From the NCBI RefSeq assembly GCF_014268655.2, contig NZ_JABWQX020000001.1, forward strand, positions 372,001-436,000: a stretch of 64,000 nucleotides of DNA, in the 5' to 3' direction. Positions within the stretch are counted from its first letter, which is position 1, and the number at the start of each line of letters is the position of its first letter. Positions 49,922 to 59,130 of this stretch are shown here, piece after piece. The position numbers and the translations under genes were made by a program. This DNA comes from Pseudomonas marvdashtae. GTDB lineage: Bacteria > Pseudomonadota > Gammaproteobacteria > Pseudomonadales > Pseudomonadaceae. Under the pieces are notes generated by a model, which was not told the origin of the DNA, ran no database searches, and saw only the letters and a list, made by a program, of their open reading frames with translations.

Positions 49922-52318
49922 ATGATGCGTTTTTGCTGCCTGTGGGTTATCGGCTGTTTATGGCTTCCCTTGATGGCGTGGGCTGCCCCCGCGCCGCAGA
50001 CCCACGGCGTGCAATTGAGCGCTGAGCAGCGCCAATGGTTGACGCAGCATCCACAGCTGCGGGTCGGCCTGGTGTTGCAGGCGCCCTACGCGCAATACGA
50101 CCGGCGCCTGCAGCGTCTATCCGGTACCAATGTCGAATTGATGCAGTGGTTGGGCAAGGCCCTGGATGTCGAACTGACCTGGCGCAATTTTCAAGACGTG
50201 ACGCAACTGGAAGCCGCGGTGCGCGACGGCGAAGTGGATATCGCCCCAGGCCTGACCCAGACCCCGGTCGGGCTCAGGCTTTGGCAGTTCTCCGACCCTT
50301 ATATGCGCGTGCCGCAATTGATCGTCGGTGCGCAGAAAGGCGCCGAGGGCGTGGAGCTGGAAAAGCTTGATCCTCAGGCCCGCGTTGCCGTGCGCATGCC
50401 CAGTGCCACGGCAGACTATCTGCGCAGCAACTTCCCGATGCTCAACCTCCAGGGCGTGCCGATGGAGCGGGAGGCCTTGCAATTGCTGCTGACCCAGCAG
50501 ACTCGATACGCAGTGATCGATGAGGCGCAGCTGGGGCGGCTGATGGTCGAGCCCGAATTCGCCGAACTGGTGGTGGTGGGCGACATCGGCGTGCCGCAGT
50601 TGCTCCGTGTGGCCACGCGTCGAGACTGGCCGGAGCTGGCCGGGATTGTCGACGCTACCCTGCAGGCCATTCCGGCCAAGGATCTGGAGCAATTGCACAG
50701 CCGCTGGCTAAAACCGAAATACCCGCGCCTGACCGAGACCCCGGGCTTCTGGCAGAACCTGACCCTGTTGCTGCTGGCCCTGCTACTGAGCAGCGTGGCC
50801 ATTGGGTTCTGGCAGCGCCGCCAGCAACGAGGCTTGGAACGCCGCCTGCGTGCCGCGCGGGAGGATATCGTCCAGCGCACCGCCAGCGAAGAGGCCTTGC
50901 GCCTGACGCAATTTTCCATCGATCAAAGCACCGTCGGCATTCTGTGGGTCAACTGGGACAGCCACGTGCGCTACGCCAACCGCGCAGCCGAAACCATGCT
51001 GGGCTATGCGCCGGGTGCGATCATCGACCGGCCGTTGATCGACTTCGAGCCGGGCCTGCACATGGACCGTTGGCTGAACCTGTGGAAGCGCGCTCGGGCC
51101 AGCGAAGACGGGCCGCCGAGTTTCGAGACCGAGTGCGTGCGCGCCGATGGCAGCATCCTGCCGGCCGACGTTTCCTTGAGTTTCCTGCGTTTTCGCGACG
51201 CCGAGTACTTGGTGGTCTACCTCAATGATGTGACCGAGCGCCGTCGCGCACTGGCGGCGCTGCGCGAAAGCGAGGCGCGGTTGCAGGGCATTGCCGCCAA
51301 CGTCCCAGGCCTGGTCTTTCGCCTGGAGCGGGCGCCGGTTACCGGCCAGATCGACTTTGCCTACATCAGCGAAGGTAGCGAAAGCCTGGTGGGTTATTCC
51401 CCCGCCACCCTGGCCCGCAGCGACACCGGGTTGCGCAGCCTGGTGCACCCGCAGGACAAGGCCAATTATCACCGCACCCAGGACCTGGCGCTGGACAGTG
51501 ACAGTGACTGGTCGTGGCAAGGTCGTATCCTGACCCGTGAAGGCCAGGAGCGTTGGGCCGAGATCAAGGCAATCACGCGTCGCCTGGAAGATGGCGCCTA
51601 CGTCTGGGACGGCATCGTCTGGGACATCACTGAAAGCAAGCGCATCGAACTGGAGCTGGCCAGTTCCCGGGAACAATTGCGCGAGCTATCGGCACACCTG
51701 GAAAGCGTTCGGGAAGAGGAAAAGGCCCGCATAGCTCGCGAAGTCCATGACGAGCTGGGACAAATGCTGACGGTGCTGAAACTGGAAACCTCCATGTGCG
51801 AGCTGGCCTACGCCCAACTGGATCCTGGCCTGCAGGAACGGCTCAACAGCATGAAGCGCCTGATCGCCCAGTTGTTCCAATTGGTACGGGACGTGGCGAC
51901 TGCGTTGCGCCCGCCGATTCTGGACGCCGGTATCGCCTCGGCCATCGAATGGCAGGCTCGGCGTTTCGAGGCGCGCACGCAGATTCCGTGCCTGGTGCAG
52001 GTGCCGGACAACCTGCCGCCCCTGAGCGACGCCAAGGCCATCGGCCTGTTCCGGATCCTCCAGGAGGCACTGACCAATGTCATGCGCCATGCCCAGGCGC
52101 ATACCGTGGAGGTGACGCTGGAGCAGCAAGGCGACCAGTTGTGCCTGACGGTAAGCGATGACGGTGTAGGATTTATTGCTTGCGCAGACCGGCCGACGTC
52201 CTTTGGCCTGGTCGGCATGCGCGAGCGCGTATTGATCATGGGCGGACAGTTGTCGTTGGAAAGCGAGCCGGGGGAGGGGACGACCCTCGCGGTGCGGGTG
52301 CCATTGCATGGGGCCTGA
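49922..52318 (+). CDS. agtS: sensor histidine kinase with periplasmic binding domain (AgtS-like)
   Basis: 798-aa membrane kinase. Signal peptide (CLWVIGCLWLPLMAWAAPAP), SBP_bac_3 periplasmic binding domain (about 35-270, LRVGLVLQAPYAQYDRRLQR; DIAPGLTQTPVGLRLWQFSD), membrane helix (LTLLLLALLLSSVAIGFW), two PAS domains (about 330-450 and 455-590), HisKA_3 with the phosphoacceptor His in RIAREVHDELGQML, and HATPase_c (EALTNVMRHAQAHTVEV). Starts at ATG 49922 (or 49925); a TTG at 49901 is less likely. Partner of the LuxR-type regulator at 52388. The synteny with the agtABCD transporter and rpe-gph-trpE is the same as P. aeruginosa agtSR (PA0600-0601), which responds to 5-aminovalerate and 4-aminobutyrate. 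Confidence 0.88.
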   Translation: MMRFCCLWVIGCLWLPLMAWAAPAPQTHGVQLSAEQRQWLTQHPQLRVGLVLQAPYAQYDRRLQRLSGTNVELMQWLGKALDVELTWRNFQDVTQLEAAVRDGEVDIAPGLTQTPVGLRLWQFSDPYMRVPQLIVGAQKGAEGVELEKLDPQARVAVRMPSATADYLRSNFPMLNLQGVPMEREALQLLLTQQTRYAVIDEAQLGRLMVEPEFAELVVVGDIGVPQLLRVATRRDWPELAGIVDATLQAIPAKDLEQLHSRWLKPKYPRLTETPGFWQNLTLLLLALLLSSVAIGFWQRRQQRGLERRLRAAREDIVQRTASEEALRLTQFSIDQSTVGILWVNWDSHVRYANRAAETMLGYAPGAIIDRPLIDFEPGLHMDRWLNLWKRARASEDGPPSFETECVRADGSILPADVSLSFLRFRDAEYLVVYLNDVTERRRALAALRESEARLQGIAANVPGLVFRLERAPVTGQIDFAYISEGSESLVGYSPATLARSDTGLRSLVHPQDKANYHRTQDLALDSDSDWSWQGRILTREGQERWAEIKAITRRLEDGAYVWDGIVWDITESKRIELELASSREQLRELSAHLESVREEEKARIAREVHDELGQMLTVLKLETSMCELAYAQLDPGLQERLNSMKRLIAQLFQLVRDVATALRPPILDAGIASAIEWQARRFEARTQIPCLVQVPDNLPPLSDAKAIGLFRILQEALTNVMRHAQAHTVEVTLEQQGDQLCLTVSDDGVGFIACADRPTSFGLVGMRERVLIMGGQLSLESEPGEGTTLAVRVPLHGA

Positions 52319-52387
52319 TGGGCTTGCCGAGCGTAAAGTAGCCATTGCGAACCCGTTCGCGACGAAATCCTGAATCTGGAGAACACT

Positions 52388-53017
52388 GTGATCCGTGTAC
52401 TGGTAGCCGAAGACCACACCATCGTCCGTGAGGGCATCAAGCAGCTGATCGGCCTGGCCAAGGATCTGGTTGTCGTCGGGGAGGCCAGCAATGGCGAGCA
52501 ATTACTTGAGACCCTGCGACACGTGCCCTGCGAAGTGGTGCTGCTGGATATTTCGATGCCCGGCGTCAACGGCCTGGAGGCGATCCCGCGGATTCGTGCG
52601 TTGAATAATCCGCCCGCGATTTTGGTGTTGTCGATGCATGACGAGGCGCAGATGGCCGCTCGCGCGCTTAAGGTCGGCGCCGCTGGCTACGCCACCAAGG
52701 ACAGCGATCCGGCTTTGTTGTTGATGGCGATTCGCAAGGTCGCGGCCGGCGGTCGATATATCGATCCGGACCTGGCCGACCGTATGGTCTTCGAGGTGGG
52801 CCTGACTGACGCGCGGCCGTTGCACTCGCTGTTGTCGGAGCGCGAATTCTCGGTCTTCGAACGCTTGGCCCAAGGCGCCAACGTCAACGAAATTGCCCAG
52901 CAACTGGCCCTGAGCAGCAAGACCATCAGTACCCATAAGGCGCGGCTGATGCAAAAGCTCAACATCACTTCACTGGCCGAGTTGGTGAAATACGCGATGG
53001 AGCACAAGTTGCTTTAA
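52388..53017 (+). CDS. agtR: NarL/LuxR-type response regulator (AgtR-like)
   Basis: 209-aa response regulator. Receiver domain (VLVAEDHTIVREGI; phospho-Asp in VVLLDISMPGVNGLEAI; Lys in YATKDSDPAL) and C-terminal LuxR helix-turn-helix (LSEREFSVFERLAQGANVNE; LALSSKTISTHKARLMQKL). GTG start at 52388 with GGAG 6-7 nt upstream. Pairs with agtS (69 bp upstream). Predicted activator of the downstream agtABCD transporter. Confidence 0.9.
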   Translation: MIRVLVAEDHTIVREGIKQLIGLAKDLVVVGEASNGEQLLETLRHVPCEVVLLDISMPGVNGLEAIPRIRALNNPPAILVLSMHDEAQMAARALKVGAAGYATKDSDPALLLMAIRKVAAGGRYIDPDLADRMVFEVGLTDARPLHSLLSEREFSVFERLAQGANVNEIAQQLALSSKTISTHKARLMQKLNITSLAELVKYAMEHKLL

Positions 53018-53147
53018 CGCTGGCGTTGATCCCAGAGGAAGATGTGCCGGCATATCCATTTACGACACGCCCCAACCGCGCGTTCGCCCCTGCTTGCAGC
53101 TTGGCGCTTGAAACTCGCCACTGCATTTATCCAATCCCGCCATCCGT

Positions 53148-53163
53148 GTAGGGCAATCCCTAC
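53148..53163. promoter_or_regulatory. dyad upstream of agtA, candidate AgtR site
   Basis: GTAGGG-CAAT-CCCTAC is a 16-bp dyad with perfect 6-bp arms, 112 bp upstream of the agtA ATG, in the 257-bp gap after the response regulator gene. A further half-site GTAGGG occurs at 53214-53219, about 60 bp closer to the gene. Dyads of this size are typical of LuxR-type response regulators. Confidence 0.55.
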
Positions 53164-53274
53164 CCCGACGCTTCCATCCGGCTGAGGCGATTCTCTCCTG
53201 CGGCCCGATTTGCGTAGGGGCTCGGCTCCACTAGGCTTGACTCACAAGCAGTCATCAATACAAAAGGTGCGGGT

Positions 53275-54399
53275 ATGAGCCAGGTTGATTCAAGCGCGGG
53301 GGCCAGTGATGTGCTGGTCAGCTTTCGTGGTGTGCAGAAGAGCTACGATGGCGAGAACCTGATCGTCAAGGACCTCAACCTGGATATTCGCAAAGGTGAA
53401 TTCCTGACCTTGCTCGGGCCATCCGGCTCCGGCAAGACCACCAGCCTGATGATGCTCGCCGGGTTCGAGACCCCGACTGCCGGGGAAATCCTGTTGGCCG
53501 GGCGCTCCATCAACAACGTGCCGCCGCACAAGCGCGACATCGGCATGGTGTTCCAGAACTACGCTTTGTTCCCGCACATGACGGTCTCCGAAAACCTGGC
53601 GTTCCCGCTGACCGTGCGCGGCCTGAACAAGAGCGACGTTGGTGATCGCGTAAAGCGCGTCCTGAGCATGGTCCAACTGGACACCTTCGCCCAGCGTTAT
53701 CCCGCGCAGTTGTCCGGCGGCCAGCAACAGCGGGTGGCCCTGGCCCGGGCGCTGGTGTTCGAACCGCAGCTGGTGCTGATGGACGAACCCCTCGGCGCGT
53801 TGGATAAACAGTTGCGCGAACACATGCAAATGGAGATCAAGCACCTGCACCAGCGCCTTGGCGTGACCGTGGTCTACGTGACCCACGACCAGGGCGAAGC
53901 CCTCACCATGTCTGATCGCGTGGCCGTGTTCCACCAAGGAGAGATCCAGCAGATCGCCCCGCCACGCACGCTCTATGAAGAGCCGAAGAACACTTTCGTG
54001 GCCAACTTCATCGGTGAGAACAACCGCCTCAATGGGCGCCTGCACAGTCAAACCGGCGATCGTTGTCTGGTGGAGCTGGGACGCGGCGAGAAGGTTGAGG
54101 CCTTGGCGGTCAATGTCGGCAAGCCCGGCGAGCCGGTCACCCTGTCGATCCGTCCGGAACGGATAAGCCTCAACAGCGCAAGCGAACAATGCGTCAACCG
54201 CTTCTCAGGGAGGGTGGCGGAATTCATCTATCTGGGCGACCACGTCCGGGTTCGCCTGGAGGTCTGCGGCAAGCAGGACTTCTTCGTGAAACAACCGATC
54301 GCCGAGCTCGATCCCGGGCTCGCCGTCGGCGACGTGGTTCCGCTTGGCTGGCAGGTCGAGCACGTCCGCGCGCTCGATCCCCTTCTAGAGGCGAATTGA
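53275..54399 (+). CDS. agtA: ABC importer ATPase (AgtA, PotA-like)
   Basis: 374-aa ABC ATPase. Walker A LGPSGSGKTTSLMM, ABC signature LSGGQQQRVALARAL, Walker B QLVLMDEPLGALD, switch His in VYVTHDQGEAL, and a C-terminal TOBE domain. Of the spermidine/putrescine (PotA) type; by synteny the P. aeruginosa agt system imports 5-aminovalerate and 4-aminobutyrate. First gene of agtABCD. Confidence 0.93.
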   Translation: MSQVDSSAGASDVLVSFRGVQKSYDGENLIVKDLNLDIRKGEFLTLLGPSGSGKTTSLMMLAGFETPTAGEILLAGRSINNVPPHKRDIGMVFQNYALFPHMTVSENLAFPLTVRGLNKSDVGDRVKRVLSMVQLDTFAQRYPAQLSGGQQQRVALARALVFEPQLVLMDEPLGALDKQLREHMQMEIKHLHQRLGVTVVYVTHDQGEALTMSDRVAVFHQGEIQQIAPPRTLYEEPKNTFVANFIGENNRLNGRLHSQTGDRCLVELGRGEKVEALAVNVGKPGEPVTLSIRPERISLNSASEQCVNRFSGRVAEFIYLGDHVRVRLEVCGKQDFFVKQPIAELDPGLAVGDVVPLGWQVEHVRALDPLLEAN

Positions 54400-54448
54400 T
54401 CGCCCCCTGCTGTACCAACACCAACCCTGCACGTGGAGAGAACAATAA

Positions 54449-55492
54449 ATGTTGAGATCCCTGAAGTTCACAGCCCTGACACTGGGCATGATGGGTGCGG
54501 CAAGCGCGATGGCGGCGGGCCCGGACCTGACCGTGGTGTCTTTCGGCGGGGCGAACAAGGCGGCTCAGGTCAAAGCCTTCTACGCACCGTGGGAAGCGGC
54601 CGGCAATGGCAAGATCGTGGCGGGCGAGTACAACGGCGAAATGGCCAAGGTCAAGGCCATGGTCGATACCAAGAGCGTCTCCTGGGACCTGGTTGAAGTC
54701 GAATCGCCGGAATTGTCCCGTGGTTGCGACGAAGACATGTTCGAGCAACTCGATCCAGCCTTGTTCGGCAAGGCCGAAGACTACGTCAAAGGCGCGATCC
54801 AGCCTTGCGGCGTCGGTTTCTTCGTGTGGTCGACGGTATTGGCCTATAACGCCGACAAACTGAAAACCGCGCCAACCAGTTGGGCGGATTTCTGGGACAC
54901 CAAGCAATTCCCAGGCAAGCGCGGCCTGCGCAAGGGCGCCAAATACACCCTCGAATTCGCCCTGATGGCCGACGGCGTGGCGCCGAAAGATGTCTACAAA
55001 GTGCTGGCCGGCAAGGATGGCCAGGATCGCGCCTTCAAGAAACTCGACGAACTCAAACCGAGCATTCAGTGGTGGGAAGCCGGCGCCCAGCCGCCGCAAT
55101 ATCTCGCTTCCGGTGACGTGGTCATGAGCTCGGCCTACAACGGCCGTATCGCTGCGGTACAAAAAGAAAGCAATCTGAAAGTGGTGTGGAACGGCGGCAT
55201 CTACGACTTCGATGCCTGGGCCATCCCGCGTGGCCTGGACAAGACCCGCGCCGAAGCGGCGAAGAAATTCATCGCGTTCTCGGTGGCTCCGCAGCAGCAG
55301 AAGACCTACTCGGAAAACATCGCCTACGGCCCGGCCAACACCCAGGCAGTTCCGCTGCTGGCCAAGGATGTCTTGAAAGACATGCCGACCACCCCGGAAA
55401 ACATCGCCAACCAGGTGCAGATCGACGTCAGCTTCTGGGCTGACAACGGCGAGCAACTGGAGCAGCGCTTCAATTCCTGGGCGGCGAAGTAA
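54449..55492 (+). CDS. agtB: ABC importer substrate-binding protein (AgtB)
   Basis: 347-aa periplasmic binding protein of the PotD/PotF type. Signal peptide MLRSLKFTALTLGMMGAASA then MAAGPDLTVVSFGGANKAAQ. Two lobes with WDLVEVESPELSRGCDEDMF and FDAWAIPRGLDKTRAEAAKK are recognisable. Ligand by synteny: 5-aminovalerate/4-aminobutyrate; not provable from sequence. Lies 49 bp after agtA. Confidence 0.93.
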   Translation: MLRSLKFTALTLGMMGAASAMAAGPDLTVVSFGGANKAAQVKAFYAPWEAAGNGKIVAGEYNGEMAKVKAMVDTKSVSWDLVEVESPELSRGCDEDMFEQLDPALFGKAEDYVKGAIQPCGVGFFVWSTVLAYNADKLKTAPTSWADFWDTKQFPGKRGLRKGAKYTLEFALMADGVAPKDVYKVLAGKDGQDRAFKKLDELKPSIQWWEAGAQPPQYLASGDVVMSSAYNGRIAAVQKESNLKVVWNGGIYDFDAWAIPRGLDKTRAEAAKKFIAFSVAPQQQKTYSENIAYGPANTQAVPLLAKDVLKDMPTTPENIANQVQIDVSFWADNGEQLEQRFNSWAAK

Positions 55493-55503
55493 CCGCTGGC
55501 AGA

Positions 55504-55607
55504 GATCGTTCCCACGCTCCGCGTGGTAATGCCGCCCAGGACGCTCCGCGTCCTTTGTGACGCAGAGCGTCATTGGATGCATTCCCACGCGGAGCGTGGG
55601 AACGATC
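55504..55607. repeat. clover-leaf inverted repeat between agtB and agtC (REP-like)
   Basis: Outer arms of 23 bp are perfect: 55504-55526 and 55585-55607 (GATCGTTCCCACGCTCCGCG... and its complement). Each arm is itself a small hairpin (CCACGC-TCC-GCGTGG and complement), and two more hairpins lie inside (GGACGC-TCC-GCGTCC, 55539-55553; GACGC-AGA-GCGTC, 55559-55571). The style is that of REP/REPIN-like intergenic repeats of P. fluorescens and P. syringae. Placed after the substrate-binding gene, it may stabilise agtAB mRNA relative to the permeases. Confidence 0.85.
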
Positions 55608-55686
55608 GGCTCAAAGGCCAGCGTTTTAAAAGAACAGAGGCGGCTCGCCGCCGCTGTAACGATAAAAAAGATTTGCGGAGTTCGCC

Positions 55687-56934
55687 ATGGCCATCGCCGT
55701 TCCACTGAACGAAGGCACCAGCCCCACCCTGAAACAGCGGCTCAAACGTGCCGAGCGGGTCAACCGCTGGAAGGCCCAGGCCTTGATCGCGCCGCTGGTT
55801 CTATTCCTGTTGCTGGTGTTCCTGGTGCCGATCGTCGCTCTGCTGTTCAAAAGCGTCAGCAACCCGGAAGTGGTCGGCGCCATGCCGCGCACCGTGGCTG
55901 CCGTTTCTGCATGGGACGGACGCGGATTGCCGGGCGAGCCGGTGTACAAGGCTGCCAGTGAAGACCTGGCCGAAGCCCGCAAGAATCAAACCTTGGGCGA
56001 TTTGTCCAAGCGACTGAACATGGAACTGGCCGGCTATCGCAGCCTGCTGACCAAGACAGCCCGGGCGCTGCCATTCGCCACCGAGCCTGTCTCTTATAAA
56101 GAGGCGCTGGAAGGCCTCGACGAGCGCTGGGGCGATCCGGCGTATTGGCAAGTGATCCGCCGCAACACCAGCGAGGTGACCCCATATTACCTGCTGGCGG
56201 CTGTCGATCACCGTATCGACGACCTCGGCGAACTGGCCCCGGCCACTCCTGACCAGGCGATTTACCTGGATATTTTCACCCGCACCTTCTGGATGGGCCT
56301 GGTGATCACCGCGATCTGCCTGGTCCTGGCCTATCCATTGGCCTACCTGTTGGCGAATCTGCCGTCGCGCCAGAGCAACCTGCTGATGATCCTGGTGCTG
56401 TTGCCATTCTGGACCTCGATCCTGGTGCGCGTCGCAGCGTGGATCGTATTGCTGCAATCAGGCGGCTTGATCAACAGCGGCCTGATGGCCATGGGCATCA
56501 TCGATAAACCCCTGGAGCTGGTATTCAATCGCGTCGGGGTCTACATCTCCATGGTCCACATTCTGTTGCCGTTCATGATCTTGCCGATCTACAGCGTGAT
56601 GAAGGGCATCTCGCCCACCTATATGCGCGCGGCGATTTCCCTGGGCTGCCACCCGTTCGCGAGTTTCTGGCGGGTCTACTTCCCGCAGACGTATGCCGGC
56701 GTCGGCGCCGGGTGTCTGTTGGTCTTCATCCTTGCCATCGGCTACTACATCACGCCGGCATTGCTGGGTAGCCCGAACGATCAGATGGTCAGCTACTTCG
56801 TCGCGTTCTATACCAACACCAGCATCAACTGGGGCATGGCCACGGCGCTCGGCGGGCTGCTATTGCTCGCAACCATCGTGCTTTATCTGATTTACAGCTG
56901 GCTGGTGGGCGCCAGTCGCCTGCGCCTGAGCTAA
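55687..56934 (+). CDS. agtC: ABC importer permease (AgtC)
   Basis: 415-aa inner-membrane permease of the PotB type. First helix about 38-57 (ALIAPLVLFLLLVFLVPIVA), then an unusually long polar segment (about 60-190) before the BPD_transp_1 helices (ITAICLVLAYPLAYLLANLP; LLMILVLLPFWTSILVRVAA). The EAA-type loop contacting the ATPase is visible (MRAAISLGCHPFASFWRVYF). 194 bp after agtB with a repeat element in between. Confidence 0.92.
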   Translation: MAIAVPLNEGTSPTLKQRLKRAERVNRWKAQALIAPLVLFLLLVFLVPIVALLFKSVSNPEVVGAMPRTVAAVSAWDGRGLPGEPVYKAASEDLAEARKNQTLGDLSKRLNMELAGYRSLLTKTARALPFATEPVSYKEALEGLDERWGDPAYWQVIRRNTSEVTPYYLLAAVDHRIDDLGELAPATPDQAIYLDIFTRTFWMGLVITAICLVLAYPLAYLLANLPSRQSNLLMILVLLPFWTSILVRVAAWIVLLQSGGLINSGLMAMGIIDKPLELVFNRVGVYISMVHILLPFMILPIYSVMKGISPTYMRAAISLGCHPFASFWRVYFPQTYAGVGAGCLLVFILAIGYYITPALLGSPNDQMVSYFVAFYTNTSINWGMATALGGLLLLATIVLYLIYSWLVGASRLRLS

Positions 56935-56946
56935 GGGGAGATCGAA

Positions 56947-57771
56947 ATGCTGAGTCCTTACATGTCCCCCGTCGAACGGGTGTGGTTCTACAGCTTGCGC
57001 ATACTCTGCGGGCTGGTCCTGCTGTTCCTGATCCTGCCGGTGCTGGTGATCATTCCGTTGTCGTTCAACTCCGGCAGCTTTCTGGTCTACCCGCTCCAGG
57101 GCTTTTCGTTGCAGTGGTACCACGACTTCTTTGCCTCGGCCGAATGGATGCGCGCATTGAAGAACAGCATCATCGTTGCCCCGGCGGCGACCGTGCTGGC
57201 GATGATCTTCGGCACGCTGGCGGCCATCGGCCTGACCCGTGGCGATTTCCCAGGCAAGGCGCTGGTCATGGCCCTGGTGATTTCGCCCATGGTGGTACCG
57301 GTGGTCATCATCGGCGTGGCCAGCTATCTGTTTTTTGCACCGCTGGGGATGGGCAACAGCTTCTTCTCGCTGATCGTGGTGCATGCGGTGTTGGGCGTTC
57401 CCTTCGTCATCATCACCGTCTCGGCGACCTTGCAGGGGTTCAACCACAACCTGGTCCGGGCTGCTGCCAGCCTGGGGGCGTCGCCGTTGACCGCGTTCCG
57501 TCGGGTGACCTTGCCGTTGATCGCTCCGGGCGTGATCTCGGGAGCGCTGTTCGCCTTCGCCACGTCGTTCGATGAAGTGGTCGTGACCCTGTTCTTGGCC
57601 GGCCCCGAGCAGGCCACATTGCCACGGCAGATGTTCAGCGGCATCCGCGAGAACCTCAGCCCCACCATTGCCGCTGCGGCGACGCTGCTGATTGCATTTT
57701 CGGTGGTCCTGTTGCTCACGCTTGAGTGGTTGCGTGGGCGTAGCGAGAAGCTGCGCACGGCCCAGGTGTAA
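56947..57771 (+). CDS. agtD: ABC importer permease (AgtD)
   Basis: 274-aa permease of the PotC type, six likely helices (LCGLVLLFLILPVLVIIPLS first). EAA loop VRAAASLGASPLTAFRRVTL contacts AgtA. 12 bp after agtC, GGAG before the ATG. Completes one ATPase, one binding protein and two permeases. Confidence 0.93.
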   Translation: MLSPYMSPVERVWFYSLRILCGLVLLFLILPVLVIIPLSFNSGSFLVYPLQGFSLQWYHDFFASAEWMRALKNSIIVAPAATVLAMIFGTLAAIGLTRGDFPGKALVMALVISPMVVPVVIIGVASYLFFAPLGMGNSFFSLIVVHAVLGVPFVIITVSATLQGFNHNLVRAAASLGASPLTAFRRVTLPLIAPGVISGALFAFATSFDEVVVTLFLAGPEQATLPRQMFSGIRENLSPTIAAAATLLIAFSVVLLLTLEWLRGRSEKLRTAQV

Positions 57772-57783
57772 CGTCACACGACT

Positions 57784-57809
57784 CCAGGAGTGAGCTCGCT
57801 CGCTCCTGG
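57784..57809 (+). terminator. hairpin after agtD
   Basis: CCAGGAGTGAGC (57784-57795) and GCTCGCTCCTGG (57798-57809) form a 12-bp stem with one T-G wobble position and a 2-nt loop, 12 nt after the agtD stop. No T run follows, so it may be an end-stabilising structure rather than an efficient terminator. Confidence 0.55.
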
Positions 57810-57903
57810 GCGTGAGTCAGCGCATTCACGAGCTGAATAGCAGACAACCCGCCAGACCGAGCTATCCTTGTGCCAGCCCATACTCGAACAAGAGGCCGCG
57901 CAC

Positions 57904-59052
57904 ATGAGTCTTTCCTCATTCAAGATCGCCCACAAACTGATCACCGGGGCCGCTGCCATCGAGCAACTGGCGGCGGAACTGACACGCCTGGATGTCGACA
58001 ATCCGCTGATTGTCACGGACGCCGCCCTGGTCAAGTCCGGCACCGTGGAGTTGGCCCTGCAGCACTTGGGCGGGCGCGCCTATGAAATTTTCGACCGGGT
58101 CATGCCAGACCCGGAAATTGCCATCGTCGAAGACTGCATGCAGGCTTACCGCGACGGCGGCCATGATGGACTGATCGGCCTGGGGGGCGGCAGTGCCATC
58201 GACATCGCCAAGAGCGTGGCCGCCTACGCCGGTTATCACGGCGAGCTGCAAGACCTGTTCGGCGTCGATCAGGTGCCGCGCAAGGGCCCGCCATTGATTG
58301 CCATCCCTACCACGGCCGGCACCGGTTCGGAAGTCACCAACGTGGCGATCCTCTCCGACAAGGCCGCGCAGCTGAAAAAGGGCATCGTCAGCGATTTTCT
58401 GTTGCCGGACGTGGCGCTGGTCAGCCCGCAGATGACCCTCACTTGCCCGCGCAGCGTGACAGCCGCCAGTGGCGTCGACGCGCTGGTGCACGCCATCGAG
58501 TCCTATCTGTCGTTGAATGCCTCGCCGATCACCGATGCCCTGGCCATCGGCGCGATCAAACTGATCACCCGCGCGTTGCCCAAGGCCTACGCCAATCCTT
58601 CTCACCTGCAAGCCCGTGAAGACATGGCCACCGCCAGCCTGATGGCCGGCATGGCGTTCGGTAATGCCGGGGTCGGTGCCGTGCACGCGCTGGCCTATCC
58701 GCTGGGTGGGCGCTTTCATGTCTCCCACGGCGTCGCCAATGCGCTGCTGCTGCCTTATGTCATGGCGTGGAACAAAATGGCCTGCGTCGAACGCATGCGC
58801 GACATCGCCGAAGCCATGGGCATCAAGACTGCGCACCTGAGTGACCTCGAAGCCGCCGATGAAGCCGTGGAAGCCATGACGGCACTGTGCGCCGCTGTCG
58901 AGATACCTCGAGGCCTGAGCGGTTTCGGCGTGACCGAGGAGGTGATTCCCTCCATGGCGGCGGAAGCGGCGGGGATCGAGCGGTTGATGCGCAACAACCC
59001 ACGCCAACTGAGCGTGGGCGATATCGAGAAGATCTACCGCGCGGCGTATTGA
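57904..59052 (+). CDS. iron-containing alcohol dehydrogenase
   Basis: 382-aa NAD(P)-dependent, Fe2+-type dehydrogenase. Cofactor-binding GLGGGSAIDIAKS and IPTTAGTGSEVTN; metal ligands expected in TAASGVDALVHAIES and in GAVHALAYPLGGRFHVSHG. ATG 57904 fits the family start (SFKIAHKLITGA). The substrate is unknown. It stands alone between the agt operon and rpe, a place where the P. putida and P. aeruginosa orders that I remember have no such gene, so it looks like a lineage-specific insertion without mobile-element traces. Confidence 0.9.
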   Translation: MSLSSFKIAHKLITGAAAIEQLAAELTRLDVDNPLIVTDAALVKSGTVELALQHLGGRAYEIFDRVMPDPEIAIVEDCMQAYRDGGHDGLIGLGGGSAIDIAKSVAAYAGYHGELQDLFGVDQVPRKGPPLIAIPTTAGTGSEVTNVAILSDKAAQLKKGIVSDFLLPDVALVSPQMTLTCPRSVTAASGVDALVHAIESYLSLNASPITDALAIGAIKLITRALPKAYANPSHLQAREDMATASLMAGMAFGNAGVGAVHALAYPLGGRFHVSHGVANALLLPYVMAWNKMACVERMRDIAEAMGIKTAHLSDLEAADEAVEAMTALCAAVEIPRGLSGFGVTEEVIPSMAAEAAGIERLMRNNPRQLSVGDIEKIYRAAY

Positions 59053-59130
59053 TCGTGTGTCACGGTGGGCGCGCCAAATCTTGAGGTATACAATGCGCGC
59101 CATCGTGATTTCGCTCAAAACAGGTGCGTC

